Of a stretch of 64,000 nucleotides of DNA, positions 32,271 to 46,319 are shown piece by piece. The notes under the pieces were generated by a model. That model saw nothing but the letters and a program-made list of their open reading frames with translations, did not search any database and was not told where the DNA came from. Source of the DNA: Silanimonas sp044377035 (GTDB lineage Bacteria > Pseudomonadota > Gammaproteobacteria > Xanthomonadales > Xanthomonadaceae); the NCBI RefSeq assembly GCF_044377035.1, contig NZ_JBILJW010000002.1, positions 62,001-126,000 on the forward strand, read 5' to 3'. The translations under genes were made by a program, and so were the position numbers. Each line of letters begins with the position of its first letter. The stretch's first letter is position 1.

Positions 32271-33517
32271 CAGAGATAGCGGCGCGGCGGCACCAGCAGG
32301 TTGCCGAACAGCAAGCCCGCGACGAGGGCGATCAGGGCGCTCAACACCGCCACGGCGGTGTCGAGCCCCAGCACCACGTCACGCTCCATCACGAAGTTCA
32401 GGCTGCGGAAACCCACGCTGCCCGGCACCAGCAGGATGATGCCGGACACCCGCAGCAGCGCCCCCGGCCGGCGGAAGATCCGCCCGAAGGCGTTCGAGAC
32501 CATGGCCACGCCGAGCCCCGCGAGGAACACGCCACCGGCGAACGCTTCCGACGACAGGCCCGGAATCTGGCCGCCGAGGCGCGTGAGCCCGTAGCCGATC
32601 CACGCCCCGGCCATCACCACGAGGAAATCCCGGCGCGCTGCGCCGAACAGCACGGCGAAGGCCGCCGAACCGACGAGCAGGCCCACCCATTCGGCCCAGG
32701 CCGGGAGCTGGGGCGCGCTGATCAACTGCGGTTGCCATCCGAGGGCATGCGCCGCCTGCGTGGCGACGATGGTGCCGAAGGTCAGTTTCAGCAGGGCCAC
32801 TGTGGCCCCGGCGAAACGCGCGGTGCCCGAGGCCCAGTTCTGGCTGCTGAGCTCGGCCACCGCGGTGGTGAGCATGAGGCCGGGCATCAGCACGATCAGC
32901 GAGGCGATGACGACCGTCTGCAACGACAGCGGGGTGAGGAAGGCGGCGATCGCCGAGGCCGTCAGGGTGGCGAGCAGTGCGGCGATGGCATCAGAGGCCT
33001 CGTGCAGTCGCGGGCGGCTCGACGAGGCCACGCAAAGCAGGCCGATCATCAGCCCGATCACCGCGGACGCCGCGACATCCGCCCAACTGGTGCGCAGCAG
33101 GGCCGCGACCGAGCCCGAGGCCAAACCGAACGCCAGCACGGTGATCGCCAACTTCTCCCGCCCCATCGGCCGGTCGAGCGCCGTGAGCGCCTGCAGGCCT
33201 TCGTCCACCTCCATGCGGCCGTCGGTCACGCGTTCGGCGATGTCGTCCACCATCGCCAGCGCCTTGAGGTTGATGTCGCCCGGGGCCAAGCGCAGCACGC
33301 GGGTGATCTCGGCGCCATCGTTCTTCTGCGGGCTCGAGAAGGACAGGATGATGCCGGTCGGGTTGCACCAGATCTCGGTGCGCACACCGAGGCGCTTCGA
33401 CACCGTCAGCACCGCGCCTTCAAGGCGGTCGGTCGACATGCCGCAGGCGTGCAGGCGGCGCGCCAGGTCGATGATGAAGTTGCAGCGCTGGCGGAACGGG
33501 CTGGTGGCGGCACTCAT
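32270..33517 (-). CDS. Threonine/serine exporter family (ThrE-like) membrane protein
   Basis: 415 residues from ATG 33515-33517. The N-terminal soluble part (CNFIIDLARRLHACGMSTDRLEGAVLTVSKRLGV, IWCNPTGIILSFSS, LAPGDINLKALAMVDDIAERV) is the ThrE N-domain, followed by about ten hydrophobic segments including VVIASLIVLMPGLMLTTAVAELSSQNWASGTARF, the signature loop, and a C-terminal half with PGSVGFRSLNFVM. Single-chain proteins with both halves are the normal ThrE type; some species split them. ThrE exports threonine and serine by proton exchange in Corynebacterium. The substrate here is inferred. It is divergent from the DMT permease with 49 bases between the starts. The frame extends upstream to 33811, but that part lies over the divergent gene. 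Confidence 0.87.
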   Translation of the reverse strand: MSAATSPFRQRCNFIIDLARRLHACGMSTDRLEGAVLTVSKRLGVRTEIWCNPTGIILSFSSPQKNDGAEITRVLRLAPGDINLKALAMVDDIAERVTDGRMEVDEGLQALTALDRPMGREKLAITVLAFGLASGSVAALLRTSWADVAASAVIGLMIGLLCVASSSRPRLHEASDAIAALLATLTASAIAAFLTPLSLQTVVIASLIVLMPGLMLTTAVAELSSQNWASGTARFAGATVALLKLTFGTIVATQAAHALGWQPQLISAPQLPAWAEWVGLLVGSAAFAVLFGAARRDFLVVMAGAWIGYGLTRLGGQIPGLSSEAFAGGVFLAGLGVAMVSNAFGRIFRRPGALLRVSGIILLVPGSVGFRSLNFVMERDVVLGLDTAVAVLSALIALVAGLLFGNLLVPPRRYL

Positions 33518-33566
33518 GGCGCGAAAGCATGGCAGAAAGCCGTGCCCATCAACGACAATGTCGCGC

Positions 33567-34451
33567 ATGGGCCTCGGTGAACTGCTTTCCTTGCTGTCCG
33601 CGGCCGTCTGGGCCGTGGGCGTGATCCTGTACCGCCAGCTCGGCGCGACGCTGCCGCCGCTGCAGTTGAACCTGCTGAAGAACAGCCTGGTCCTCGGCAT
33701 GGTGCTGGTGAGCCTGCCGCTGCTGCACGGCTTCGCCTTGCCCGATTTCAGCGCAACCCAGCTGGGGCTGGCCCTGCTGAGCGGCTTCATCGGCATCGCC
33801 ATTGCCGACACCCTCTACTTCCGCGCCCTCAACCAGCTCGGCGCCGGACGCATGGGCGTGCTGGGCAACTTCTACAGCCCGGCGGTGATCCTGCTCAGCG
33901 TGGTCTTCCTCGACGAGCGCCTGAGCCTCGTGCAGATGGTCGGCTTCGGCCTCGTCAGCCTCGGTGTGTATCTGGTCGCCGAGCGACGCCCCGACGATGC
34001 GGGCGGCGGCCGGGCCCTGCTCAAGGGATTGGCGATCGGCTTCTGCGCCATCCTGCTGATGGCCGTGGCCATCGTCCTCGTGAAGCGCACGCTCGAAGCC
34101 CAGCCGCTGATGTGGGTGACCGCGGTGCGCATGACCGGCGCCGTGGTCGGCCTCTGGGTGCTGGCTCTCGTGTTCCGCCGTCGGCTCGGGCCGGCGTTGC
34201 CGCCGCTCGCTGGCGTGCCGTGGCGGAAACTGCTGGTCGCGGCCTTCGTCGGGCAGTTCCTTTCGATGGTCTTCTGGCTCGGCGGCTACAAGTTCACCTC
34301 GGCCTCGGTGGCGGCTATCCTCAACGAGAGCGCGTCGGTCTTCATCCTGCTGCTGGCTTGGGCCTGGCTGAAGGAACCTCTGAGCCGTCGCGCGCTCGCC
34401 GGCGTGGCGCTCACGGTCGCCGGCGTGAGTTGCATGCTGCTGCCCGCCTGA
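33567..34451 (+). CDS. EamA/DMT-family permease
   Basis: 294 residues from ATG 33567, ten hydrophobic segments in two EamA repeats: LLSLLSAAVWAVGVILYRQL through LVSLGVYLVAERRP, and LLKGLAIGFCAILLMAVAIVLVKRTLE through AGVALTVAGVSCMLLPA. The typical ends of each repeat are visible (SPAVILLSVVFLDERLSLVQ and SASVFILLLAWAWLKEPLSRR). DMT exporters carry amino acids, metabolites or drugs out of the cell; the cargo cannot be read from sequence. It is followed after 9 bases, with a good AAGGAG site, by the MlaE-like permease, so it may be transcribed with that operon, though the function is probably separate. The longer open frame upstream (from 32760) is antisense to the ThrE-like gene. Confidence 0.88.
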   Translation: MGLGELLSLLSAAVWAVGVILYRQLGATLPPLQLNLLKNSLVLGMVLVSLPLLHGFALPDFSATQLGLALLSGFIGIAIADTLYFRALNQLGAGRMGVLGNFYSPAVILLSVVFLDERLSLVQMVGFGLVSLGVYLVAERRPDDAGGGRALLKGLAIGFCAILLMAVAIVLVKRTLEAQPLMWVTAVRMTGAVVGLWVLALVFRRRLGPALPPLAGVPWRKLLVAAFVGQFLSMVFWLGGYKFTSASVAAILNESASVFILLLAWAWLKEPLSRRALAGVALTVAGVSCMLLPA

Positions 34452-34460
34452 AGGAGCCGA

Positions 34461-35576
34461 ATGGCCGAGACGCCGCACCTGCGCGAAGACCCCGATCAGC
34501 CCGGGTGCTGGCGTGCCGGCGGCGATTGGACGCTGGCGCATGCGGCCCGTCTGGAGGCCCTGCCTGCACCTCGCGGCGGCCCCGAAACCGCGCTGATCGA
34601 CGCCCGCGGCATCGGCCAGATGGATGCCAGCGGCGCGATGCTGCTTTGGCGGCTCTCGCGCGACGCGGGGCTTGACGGCGGGGACGCGCTGCGACTCCGC
34701 GAAGAGCACGCCCCGCTGTTCTCCGCGGTGCAAGGCATCTGCCTGAACCCACCACGCGCCGTGGTCAAGGACTACGGCGTTCGCGCCATGCTCTCGCGCA
34801 TCGGCGCGACGGTGGAGGACTACACCCGTGAGGTGATCGCGCTGGTCGCCTTTGGCGGCGAAGCGCTGTTGACGGCGCTGCGCATCGGCTGGAACCCGCG
34901 GCGATGGCGCATCACCTCGACGATCGCCCACATGGAGTCGGTCGGGCTGGATGCCGTGCCACTGGTGCTGCTGCTCAGCTTCATGGTCGGCGCCGTCGTG
35001 GCCTTCCTCGGCGCCGAGGTGCTGGCGGAGTTCGGTGCCGAGATCTACGTCGTCGAACTGATCGGCATCAGCTTCCTCCGCGAGTTCGGCGTGCTGCTTA
35101 CCGCCGTGCTGCTCGCCGGCCGGACGGCCAGCGCCTTCACTGCCCAGATCGGCGCGATGCAATCGGGCGAGGAAATCGACGCCATCCGCACCCTCGGTCT
35201 CGACCCGATGGAACTGCTGGTCTTGCCGCGCGTCGTCGCGCTTGTGCTGATGCTGCCGCTGCTCACCTTCCTCGCCATGATGGCGGGCATCGCCGGCGGC
35301 GTGACCATCGGAACGACGATGCTCGGCATCTCGCCGGAGATGTTCATCGCCCGGCTGCACGAAACCATCGAAGTCCGGCATTTCTTCACCGGCATGGCGA
35401 AGGCCCCGGTGTTCGCCCTAGTCATCGGCCTGATCGGCTGCCTCGAAGGCATGCAGGTGCAGGGCACCGCGCAGTCGGTGGGCGAACGCACGACCTCCAG
35501 CGTCGTGCAGACGATCTCGCTGGTCATCGTCATCGATGCCTTCGCCGCGCTGTGGTTCATGGAGATGGGCTGGTGA
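34461..35576 (+). CDS. MlaE-type ABC permease with fused N-terminal STAS domain
   Basis: 371 residues. Residues ~1-105 look like a degenerate STAS domain (ALIDARGIGQMDASGAMLLWRLSRDAG), and the MlaE/YrbE permease follows: ITSTIAHMESVGLDAVPLVLLLSFMVGAVVAF, AEIYVVELIGISFLREFGVLLTAVLLAGRTASAFTAQIGAM, EIDAIRTLGLDPMELLVLPRV, ending IVIDAFAALWFMEMGW. MlaE with MlaF, MlaD and the STAS protein MlaB moves phospholipids between the membranes. Here the STAS part is on the permease instead of a separate MlaB, a known variant of this branch. AAGGAG precedes the ATG. The stop overlaps the GTG of the ATPase gene. Confidence 0.9.
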   Translation: MAETPHLREDPDQPGCWRAGGDWTLAHAARLEALPAPRGGPETALIDARGIGQMDASGAMLLWRLSRDAGLDGGDALRLREEHAPLFSAVQGICLNPPRAVVKDYGVRAMLSRIGATVEDYTREVIALVAFGGEALLTALRIGWNPRRWRITSTIAHMESVGLDAVPLVLLLSFMVGAVVAFLGAEVLAEFGAEIYVVELIGISFLREFGVLLTAVLLAGRTASAFTAQIGAMQSGEEIDAIRTLGLDPMELLVLPRVVALVLMLPLLTFLAMMAGIAGGVTIGTTMLGISPEMFIARLHETIEVRHFFTGMAKAPVFALVIGLIGCLEGMQVQGTAQSVGERTTSSVVQTISLVIVIDAFAALWFMEMGW

Positions 35577-36379
35577 GCGCCGCCAAGGTCCCTGTGAAGC
35601 CCCGCCCCTGCGATTTCTCCACGCCGGCGATCGAAGTGCGCGGCCTCGTGAACGCCTTCGGCTCGCAGGTCGTGCACGACGGCGTCGACCTGACGGTGAA
35701 CCGTGGCGAGATCGTCGGGGTGGTCGGCGGTTCGGGTTCGGGCAAGTCGGTACTGATGCGCGCCATCCTCGGTCTGCGGCGCCCACAAGCCGGCTCGGTG
35801 CGGGTGTTCGGCATCGACGCGCTGGCCGACGACGAGGCCAGCCGACTGGCCATCGAGACGCAGACCGGCGTGCTGTTCCAGGGCGGCGCGCTGTTCTCCT
35901 CGCTGAGCGTGCTCGAGAACATCATGGTGCCGCTCAAGGAGCACCACGAACTCTCCGACGACCTGATGCACGCGCTGTGCTGGATGAAGATGCGCCTCGC
36001 CGGCCTACCCTCCTCGGCGGCCGAGAAGCTCCCCGCCCAGCTCTCCGGCGGCATGAAGAAGCGCGCGGGCTTGGCACGAGCGCTCGCCCTCGACCCGCCC
36101 CTGCTCTTCCTCGACGAACCCACCGCCGGCCTCGATCCCATCGGCGCCGCCGCCTTCGACGACCTCATCCTCAACCTCAAGCGCTCGCTGGGCTTGACGG
36201 TGTTCCTCATCACCCACGATCTCGACACGCTGTACGCCATCTGCGACCGCGTGGCCGTGCTGGCCGACCGCAAGGTCGTCGCCTGTGCGCCGATCGCCGA
36301 GATCGAACGCTTCGAGCACCCTTGGGTGCAGGAGTACTTCCACGGACCGCGCGGCCGCGCCGCGCGACGCGAGGCCTGA
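35573..36379 (+). CDS. MlaF-type ABC transporter ATP-binding protein
   Basis: 268 residues from GTG 35573, overlapping the previous stop (GTGA). Walker A VVGGSGSGKSVLMRAILGL, Q-loop VLFQGGALFSSLSVLENI, ABC signature LSGGMKKRAGLARALALDPPLLFLDEPTAGLDP (Walker B included), and switch histidine in FLITHDLDTLYA. The GGMKKRAGLARA form is that of MlaF/Ttg2A. It powers the lipid transporter with the STAS-permease upstream and the MCE protein downstream (3-base gap). The long frame reading through from 34904 lies over the permease gene and is a shadow. Confidence 0.94.
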   Translation: MSAAKVPVKPRPCDFSTPAIEVRGLVNAFGSQVVHDGVDLTVNRGEIVGVVGGSGSGKSVLMRAILGLRRPQAGSVRVFGIDALADDEASRLAIETQTGVLFQGGALFSSLSVLENIMVPLKEHHELSDDLMHALCWMKMRLAGLPSSAAEKLPAQLSGGMKKRAGLARALALDPPLLFLDEPTAGLDPIGAAAFDDLILNLKRSLGLTVFLITHDLDTLYAICDRVAVLADRKVVACAPIAEIERFEHPWVQEYFHGPRGRAARREA

Positions 36380-36382
36380 ACC

Positions 36383-37342
36383 ATGGAAACCAAAGCCCAC
36401 CACGTGTTGATCGGCGCCTTCACCCTCGCGGTGGCGGTGCTGGCGATGCTGTTCGCCCTCTGGGCGGCGAAAACCGTCTCCGACCGCCAATGGGACGAGT
36501 ACGAAGTCGTCTTCACCGAAGCCGTCACTGGCCTCACGCGCGGCGGCGTGGTGCAGTACAACGGCATCGCCGTGGGTGACGTCACCGAACTGAAACTCGA
36601 CGCCGCCGACCCGAGCAAGGTGGTCGCCCGCATCCGCGTCGGCGCCGGCACGCCGGTAAAGACCGACACGACGGCGAAGCTCGCCTTCGTCGGCCTGACG
36701 GGCCTGGTGCAGATCCAGCTCAGCGGCGGCAGCCCGCAGAGCCCGATGCTCAAGGACGCTCGCGAGGGCGAGGACGGCCTGCCGCGGATCGCCGCTCAGG
36801 AGTCGGCCTTCGCGAAGCTGCTGAACTCTTCCGAAGACATCACCACGACCGCCAGCGACGTGCTGATCCGCATCAACCGCATGCTCAACGACGAAACCGT
36901 CGAGAACGTCTCGAAGACGATGGCCAACCTCGAGCAGGTGACCGGCACGCTCGCAGCCGAGCGTGGCGAGATCGCCCAGCTTCTGCGCGATGCGCGCTCA
37001 TCGGCGGAGCGCCTCGACCGCGTGCTGGCCACTGCGGAATCCACGATGGGTGGGCTCGACCGCAGCGTGGCCGCGCTGGACAAGGACCTGCCGCAGATCC
37101 TCGCCAAGCTCGACCGCACGCTGACCGAGTTCGAGGCGCTGTCGGGCAATGCGAATGCCTTGGTCGCCGAGAACCGCGGGGCCGTGCAGCAGTTCAGCCG
37201 GGACGGCCTCACCCAGGTCGGCCCCACGCTCGCGGAACTGCGCAGCGTGCTGCGCCAGTTGAACCGCGCCGCCGCCAAGATCGAAGAACGCCCGTCCAGC
37301 CTCGTGCTGGGCAGCTCCACGCCTGAGGAGTTCACGCCGTGA
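36383..37342 (+). CDS. MlaD/MCE-domain periplasmic lipid-binding protein
   Basis: 319 residues. N-terminal membrane anchor (HHVLIGAFTLAVAVLAMLFALWAA) followed by the MCE domain: YEVVFTEAVTGLTRGGVVQYNGIAVGDVTELKLD, VKTDTTAKLAFVGLTGLVQIQLSGG. Residues ~145-300 are mostly helical and heptad-like (TTASDVLIRINRMLN, RLDRVLATAESTMGGLDRSVAALDKDLPQIL), typical of the longer MCE proteins that form a needle or tube. It lacks the short Mla­D length (about 180), so this operon is closer to PqiB/YebT or plant-pathogen Ttg2-like MCE systems. The stop overlaps the lipoprotein gene by four bases (GTGA). Confidence 0.92.
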   Translation: METKAHHVLIGAFTLAVAVLAMLFALWAAKTVSDRQWDEYEVVFTEAVTGLTRGGVVQYNGIAVGDVTELKLDAADPSKVVARIRVGAGTPVKTDTTAKLAFVGLTGLVQIQLSGGSPQSPMLKDAREGEDGLPRIAAQESAFAKLLNSSEDITTTASDVLIRINRMLNDETVENVSKTMANLEQVTGTLAAERGEIAQLLRDARSSAERLDRVLATAESTMGGLDRSVAALDKDLPQILAKLDRTLTEFEALSGNANALVAENRGAVQQFSRDGLTQVGPTLAELRSVLRQLNRAAAKIEERPSSLVLGSSTPEEFTP

Positions 37343-37950
37343 GCCTGCGCCGAACCGCCCTGCCCCTCGTCCTCGCCGCCTCGCTCTCGGGCTGCCTCTC
37401 GCTCGGCGACAAGGCCGAGCTCGTCGTTTACGCACCGCAGGTGTCGGTGACCGCGGACGAGGCCTGGCCGAAGGTCGACCGCACGCTGGCCATCAGCGAA
37501 CCGAATGCCAGCGCCCTGCTCGACAGCAACCGCATCGCCGTGCGGCCAAAGCCGGCGACGCTGCAGGTCTACAGCGGCGCGATCTGGGCCGACAGCGCAC
37601 CGGATCTCGTGCAATCGGCGCTGGTGGGAGCCTTCGCCGAGCACGGCCGCTTCCAGGCCGTCGTGCGCCCAACGGACGGCCTGGGCGCCGACCTGCTGCT
37701 GCGCCTCGACCTTCGCCACTTCGAAGCGGTGTATGCCGAGGACGCGAAAACGCCCACCGTTGTCGTCGAACTGCAGGCGACGCTGGTGGACCAACGCACG
37801 CATCGCGTGATCGGCAGCCGCCGTTTCCGCGGGGAGCAGTCCACCGAGCGCGAGAAGCTGCCGTCGGTGGTGCCTGCGTTCGAAGCCGCCCTGGGTGAGG
37901 TGGCCACGGCGATGATGCCGTGGGTCCTCGAGACCGCGAAGGACGACTGA
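37339..37950 (+). CDS. ABC-type transport auxiliary lipoprotein (PqiC/YmbA-like)
   Basis: 203 residues from GTG 37339. Lipoprotein signal MSLRRTALPLVLAASLSGC, with the lipobox LSGC at residues 16-19; the next residue is Leu, so outer-membrane sorting is expected. The domain (IAVRPKPATLQVYSGAIWADSAPDLVQSALVGAFAEHGRF, LLLRLDLRHFEAVY, VVVELQATLVDQRTHRVIGSRRFR) is the ABC-type transport auxiliary (PqiC) fold that docks on MCE tubes at the outer membrane. It ends the four-gene lipid-transport operon. A perfect hairpin follows at 37950-37968. Confidence 0.9.
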   Translation: MSLRRTALPLVLAASLSGCLSLGDKAELVVYAPQVSVTADEAWPKVDRTLAISEPNASALLDSNRIAVRPKPATLQVYSGAIWADSAPDLVQSALVGAFAEHGRFQAVVRPTDGLGADLLLRLDLRHFEAVYAEDAKTPTVVVELQATLVDQRTHRVIGSRRFRGEQSTEREKLPSVVPAFEAALGEVATAMMPWVLETAKDD

Positions 37951-37968
37951 GCCCGCGTACCGCGGGCT
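37950..37968. terminator. Hairpin between the lipid-transport operon and the convergent M64 peptidase gene
   Basis: AGCCCGCG (37950-37957) pairs with CGCGGGCT (37961-37968) across a three-base loop TAC. No T-run follows on either strand, so efficient intrinsic termination is doubtful, but the position between two convergent stops suits a bidirectional brake. Confidence 0.45.
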
Positions 37969-37975
37969 GGCGCCT

Positions 37976-38698
37976 TCAGTTCCCCGCGCAGCCTTGCAGG
38001 GTGCCGAGCGGCGTCACCGCGTCGTTCGCCGCCCACGTGCCCGCCACGCCGGCCGTGTAGGTGCCGGTGAGCTGGATGCGCTGCAGCGTGCCGCTGCCCA
38101 CCGTTCGCGTCAGCGTCCCCACCGAGTTGCGCACCGGGTTGCCCGTGCGCGTGCACAGCGGGCAGGCACCGGTGTTCTGGTCGAGGCTCATCGACTGCGT
38201 CGCCGTGCCAATGCCACTCCGCTCCGCGATGAGGTACCGCGGCACGCCCTGCGCGTCGTAACCGAACACCGTGTAGAACTCGTAGTTCGGGAACAGCTGC
38301 ACGCTGTAGCCCGAACCTGCCCGTGCCGGATCGAACCAGTGGCCGCTGGCGTTCAAGGGCGCACCCGCGAACGTCGGACAACCGCCGCCGAAGTTCTCGT
38401 AGGCCTCGCTGCCGGTCTCGCCGTCCAGCGTGTAGCTGAAGGTGAAGGCACTCGTCGAACGCGGCGTCACCGTCGCCTCGCCCACGGGGGTGAGGAAGTT
38501 GCTGCTGCCGTTCCACGCACTTCGGTAGATCGTGCCGCGCCAGATGCCGGTAGCACCCGGTGCTGGAGCCTGCAGGTAGTACCAGGTCGGCGTGCCGTCC
38601 TGCAGGTAGGTGTACCAGAGCCCGGCCCACTCGCTGCCCGCGGGGTAGAGGAACAAGCCGTTGCCCGAGCGCTGCGGGTTGTAGAACCCGCCGGGGCG
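37976..38698 (-). repeat. Two-unit C-terminal module, copy 2
   Basis: Residues 1135-1374. It is the closest match to copy 1: the two agree almost throughout the second unit (GHWFDPARxGSGYSVQLFPN, YDAQGVPRYLIAERSGIG, NTGACPLC-RTG-PVR). The shared 33-base string lies at 38263-38295. Confidence 0.88.
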
Positions 38699-41600
38699 CA
38701 GTTGAAGGCCGGTGCCGGTCAGCGTGGCGCGCACCGTCAGGTCGGCCGTGGTGCCGGCGGCGTTCACCGGCGTCACGTACCAGCGCCCCGCGGCGGGGTT
38801 GTTGACCGTGAGCGATTCATTACCCGAGGGCGTCACGGAACTCGCGCTCGCGAGATTGCGCGCCGGCGCGCTCGGCACGCTCGGCGTGGCGCTGCTTGCC
38901 GCGGGCGTGTCGATGCGCGCGAGATACAGGTCAACGTTCGTCGCGCTGGTCGTGGTTGCATCGAGTCGCGTCGTGCCCGGCGGCACGTCGATATAGAGGC
39001 CCTCGTTCGCCGCCGAGTCGGCCAAGGCCATCGCGTGGTCGATGCCGCTCTGCAGGGCAAAGGGCACCGCCGCACCGGCGCCACGCTCGATCCGTACCGG
39101 CACCCAGCCCAGCGACGTGTTCGCGTCCGACTTCACTTCCAGCCAGCCGCCGCGCACCTGCCCGGGCGCCATCGTGGCGTCGTTCCAAATCAGACGCATC
39201 GCGAACTCCGCATTGGCCGCCACAGCACCGGGGCCCGTGGCAACGAGCTGACGCTGGGCTAGCGGACGGTCCACCGGCACCTCGAACAGCTCGGCACGCG
39301 CATTCTGCGCGCCGCTCCGCGAATGCAGTAGCACCCAATAGCGTGACGGCGTGTTCGCCGCCTGCGACACAGCAAGCTCGCAGCGCTCCGACACAGCAGA
39401 CATCGCCGAAGAGCAAGCAACTTCATTGCTGTCAGCCTGGCCGTTGTTGTTCGCATCGAGTCCGAGGTACACGTCCACGTCCCCGCCCGAGAGCGAGATG
39501 GCATCGACGAACACCCGCCACGTGCGGGCGGAGGGTCCCGCGGCGAAGGTGCGCAGGGTCGTCGACGTGCCACCGGCGTCAAACGGAGTTTCCGGCGTCG
39601 TGTCGGCCGTCAGCGATGGCGACACCAGCGCTGGCGCCACCAGACCGTGGGCGTCGAACCGCGCGCTTGGGAGCGCAGAAATCCCCGAAAGCTCGATGTC
39701 ATGCAGACCACGATCGCGCGCCGCTATTGGGGCGACCATCGACTCCGCAACCGGGCGTCGCAGGATCTGGACTTCGGCCTCGCTGCAGCGACCACCGAAG
39801 TCGCAAAGGCGGTAACGAAGGCTGTCTTCACGCACGGGCGACGTCGGCGAATAGCTGATGCGATCGTCTGATGCGTCACCGGACAACTCGCCAGCAGAAA
39901 TGCTTGCCGAACCATTTACTGGAGCGCGGACAATGGAGAGAGCGCCTCCGAGGAGACTCCCGGGGTTGAATTCGTCATTGTCGAGTGACGGGAGTATCGC
40001 CTGTGTCGTGCCAACCATCAGGACAAAGCGATCGTTGCGAGCGGCCAACGACGGAACACCATTTCCGTCGTCGTTGAGGATACGAATCAGCCCCTCCGCA
40101 TCCGCGAGTCGCGCATTTGTCGGGGCCGATGCGATCACGTGGAACTGCTCGTCGATCTCTTCCAGCGTGTCGCCATAAACGACAAAGTCGAAGGACCCAC
40201 GCGACTCTCCCTGAGGGATGACGACGGTCACCGAAGAAGCGTCGTAGTCTTCGCCAGCCGTTGCCGAGCCATTGATGGCCCGCATCGATACGGATACTCC
40301 ACCCGGTGGTGCGGGTTGGGAGAGATCGACAGCAACGCCCATGCGGGATAGCGTCACGTCGCCCTCGCGCACGCTGGCATTTCCAACGCTAAGCCATACA
40401 ACTCCTGGCGGCCCTACTTGCACGTTCCACGTCCGCCGATGCACGAGGTCCGTTCCCGCCATCGCTGCTCGCACCAGCGCCGTCGTGTCGGTGGCGCGCA
40501 ATTCCACCTGCCGCGTCGCCGGGCCACCCGTGCCGGGCTGGAAGGTGAACGTGGTGCCATTCGCGCCGCTGACGGCCACGCCGTCGACGTACCACTGCAG
40601 GCTCACCGAATCCGGCTGCGGGCGCAGCACGCTCGCGGAGAACACCTGCGATCCGCCGGCCGCCACGTTGACGGTCGTTGCACTGGAGGGGCTCTCGCTG
40701 CCCGGCTCGATCAGGTCGATACCGGCCGATGGCGTCCCCCAACCTCCGCGATACAGCCGCAGCACGTACTCCTGCGAGCACACGGAACAGAACTGCCCGC
40801 CGAGGCTGCGCATGGCGCAGTTGTTCGCGGGGCGGTGCATGCCGGTGGTCTGGTAACGCGCGCCGACGAACAGGCCGACGCCCGCCGTGCCGGCTGGCGT
40901 GGGAATCGCGTTGCCCGGCGTGATCCACGACGCCCACTTGATGCTTCCAGCGACGGTCTGGTCGGTGACGTTCGCTTCGCAGGCGCGCGTGCCGCTGATA
41001 TCGCTGCAGGCCGGAAAGCCGGGATAAGCGGTGGTGTACTCATCGGCCAGGCGATGGAAGGTGTGGCCGTACTCGTGCACGACGATCAGCCGCGCACTGG
41101 TGTTGGTGGTGGTGACGGAGATGCTGCCGCCGGCGCCGCCGTACACCGGGTCGTTCACCAGCACGATGATCTCATCCCAGTTCGGGCTGGCACTCGCCGC
41201 CGCCAGCACCTTGCTGTTGTTGACCGTGACCAAGCGGTGGATCTGGCTGGTGCAGAAGCGGCCGTCGAACGCGGTGTTGACGAAGGTGTTGGCACGCGGG
41301 TCGGTCTGCGCGGCCGTTTCGGCGCAGCAGCTCGTCGTGGTGCAGCCCGCTTGGTAAGGCGGGTGGTCGGCGCCGCTCTGCGCCGATGCGGTGAACAGCG
41401 AAGTCCAGTTCACGAAGCTGGCGTACTCGCGGTAGGGCGAGAAGCCGAACATCGCCACGCGCATGTTCTCGACGTCGGTGGCGAAAGTCGCCGCTTCGGC
41501 GGCGGTGTAGCCGTCGCCCATCACCAGCACGTCCACGCGATTCGATGACGGACCACTGGCGGTACCGCGCCCGTCACCCGACGCGCTCTGGGCGTCGGCC

Positions 41601-42096
41601 TCGGGAATTGCGGGAATCGGCAACAAGGCCGCTTCGCGCTCCACGACGGCGAGATCCAGCGTCGTTTCGCGGCCGAGGTTGGACAACGTGAGTTCGCCAT
41701 CGACACCGGCCGGAACGCGGACCACGAACGCGCGCTCCACATCGGGGGCGACACGGCTTTCGATGGCGCCATCGACGCCGTTGGCGGCGAACTCCCCTCG
41801 GACGAAGCGGGGCACGTCGACGACCGTGCGCCAGCCCTCGGCCTCAACGACGAGTTGATCGGGGTTGGCGCGAGCCAGGGCCAACGCACCGGCACTTGCC
41901 ACGGCGCGATCGCCGTCGAGGGCCACGCGACGGTGGAAGACCGGCTCGGGCCGGCCGTCGGCATCGAGCCGCACGACGAGGTAGTGCCCCGCGAGGTCCT
42001 CCCGGACCGGCAGCGCCGCGGTCGGCGCCGCCACGAGCGCCGCGGCGATCGCCGGGGCGCTCCACCGCATCCAGCGCGTCCATGCGCCGCCGCCGA

Positions 42097-42100
<4 letters not shown>
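37976..42100 (-). CDS. Secreted M64-type metallopeptidase with Calx-beta, PPC and two-unit C-terminal module
   Basis: 1374 residues from GTG 42098-42100, which overlaps the preceding stop (GTGA); ATG 42068-42070 is an alternative. Signal peptide around MRWSAPAIAAALVAAPTAALP. The peptidase domain (~residues 180-490) has VDVLVMGDGYTAAEAATFATDVENM and the zinc site HEYGHTFHRLADEY (His342, His346), the M64/IgA-peptidase pattern. Then a Calx-beta domain (VNVNAS-type VWLSVGNASVREGDV, GSATAGEDYDASSVTV, DTLEEIDEQF), a cadherin-like domain shared with the giant protein (SLRYRLCDFGGRCSEAEVQI), the block with GLDANNNGQADSNE, PPC-like domain, and the two-unit module from Arg1135. The Calx-beta part is of lower G+C (about 59% by hand count over 39841-40140). 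The target protein is unknown. Confidence 0.88.
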
Positions 42101-46176
<4,076 letters not shown>

Positions 46177-46259
46177 CACGGGGGCGGCATCCTTCGGAGT
46201 CCCCCCGATGGTAGCGAAGCCCGCTCTCCGTCTTGTCAACGAATCACAGCGTCCGTCAC

Positions 46260-46291
46260 AAAACGACACCCCGGCGTGGGCCGGGGTGTCG
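46260..46291 (-). terminator. Rho-independent terminator of the 46320-50027 peptidase gene
   Basis: A perfect 12-bp stem: CGACACCCCGGC (46264-46275) with GCCGGGGTGTCG (46280-46291), four-base loop. On the minus strand it is followed by TTTTG (46259-46263). It separates the two S8 peptidase genes, so they are separate transcription units. Confidence 0.9.
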
Positions 46292-46319
46292 GGTCAAGCG
46301 CGAGGCACGAGGAGCGCGG

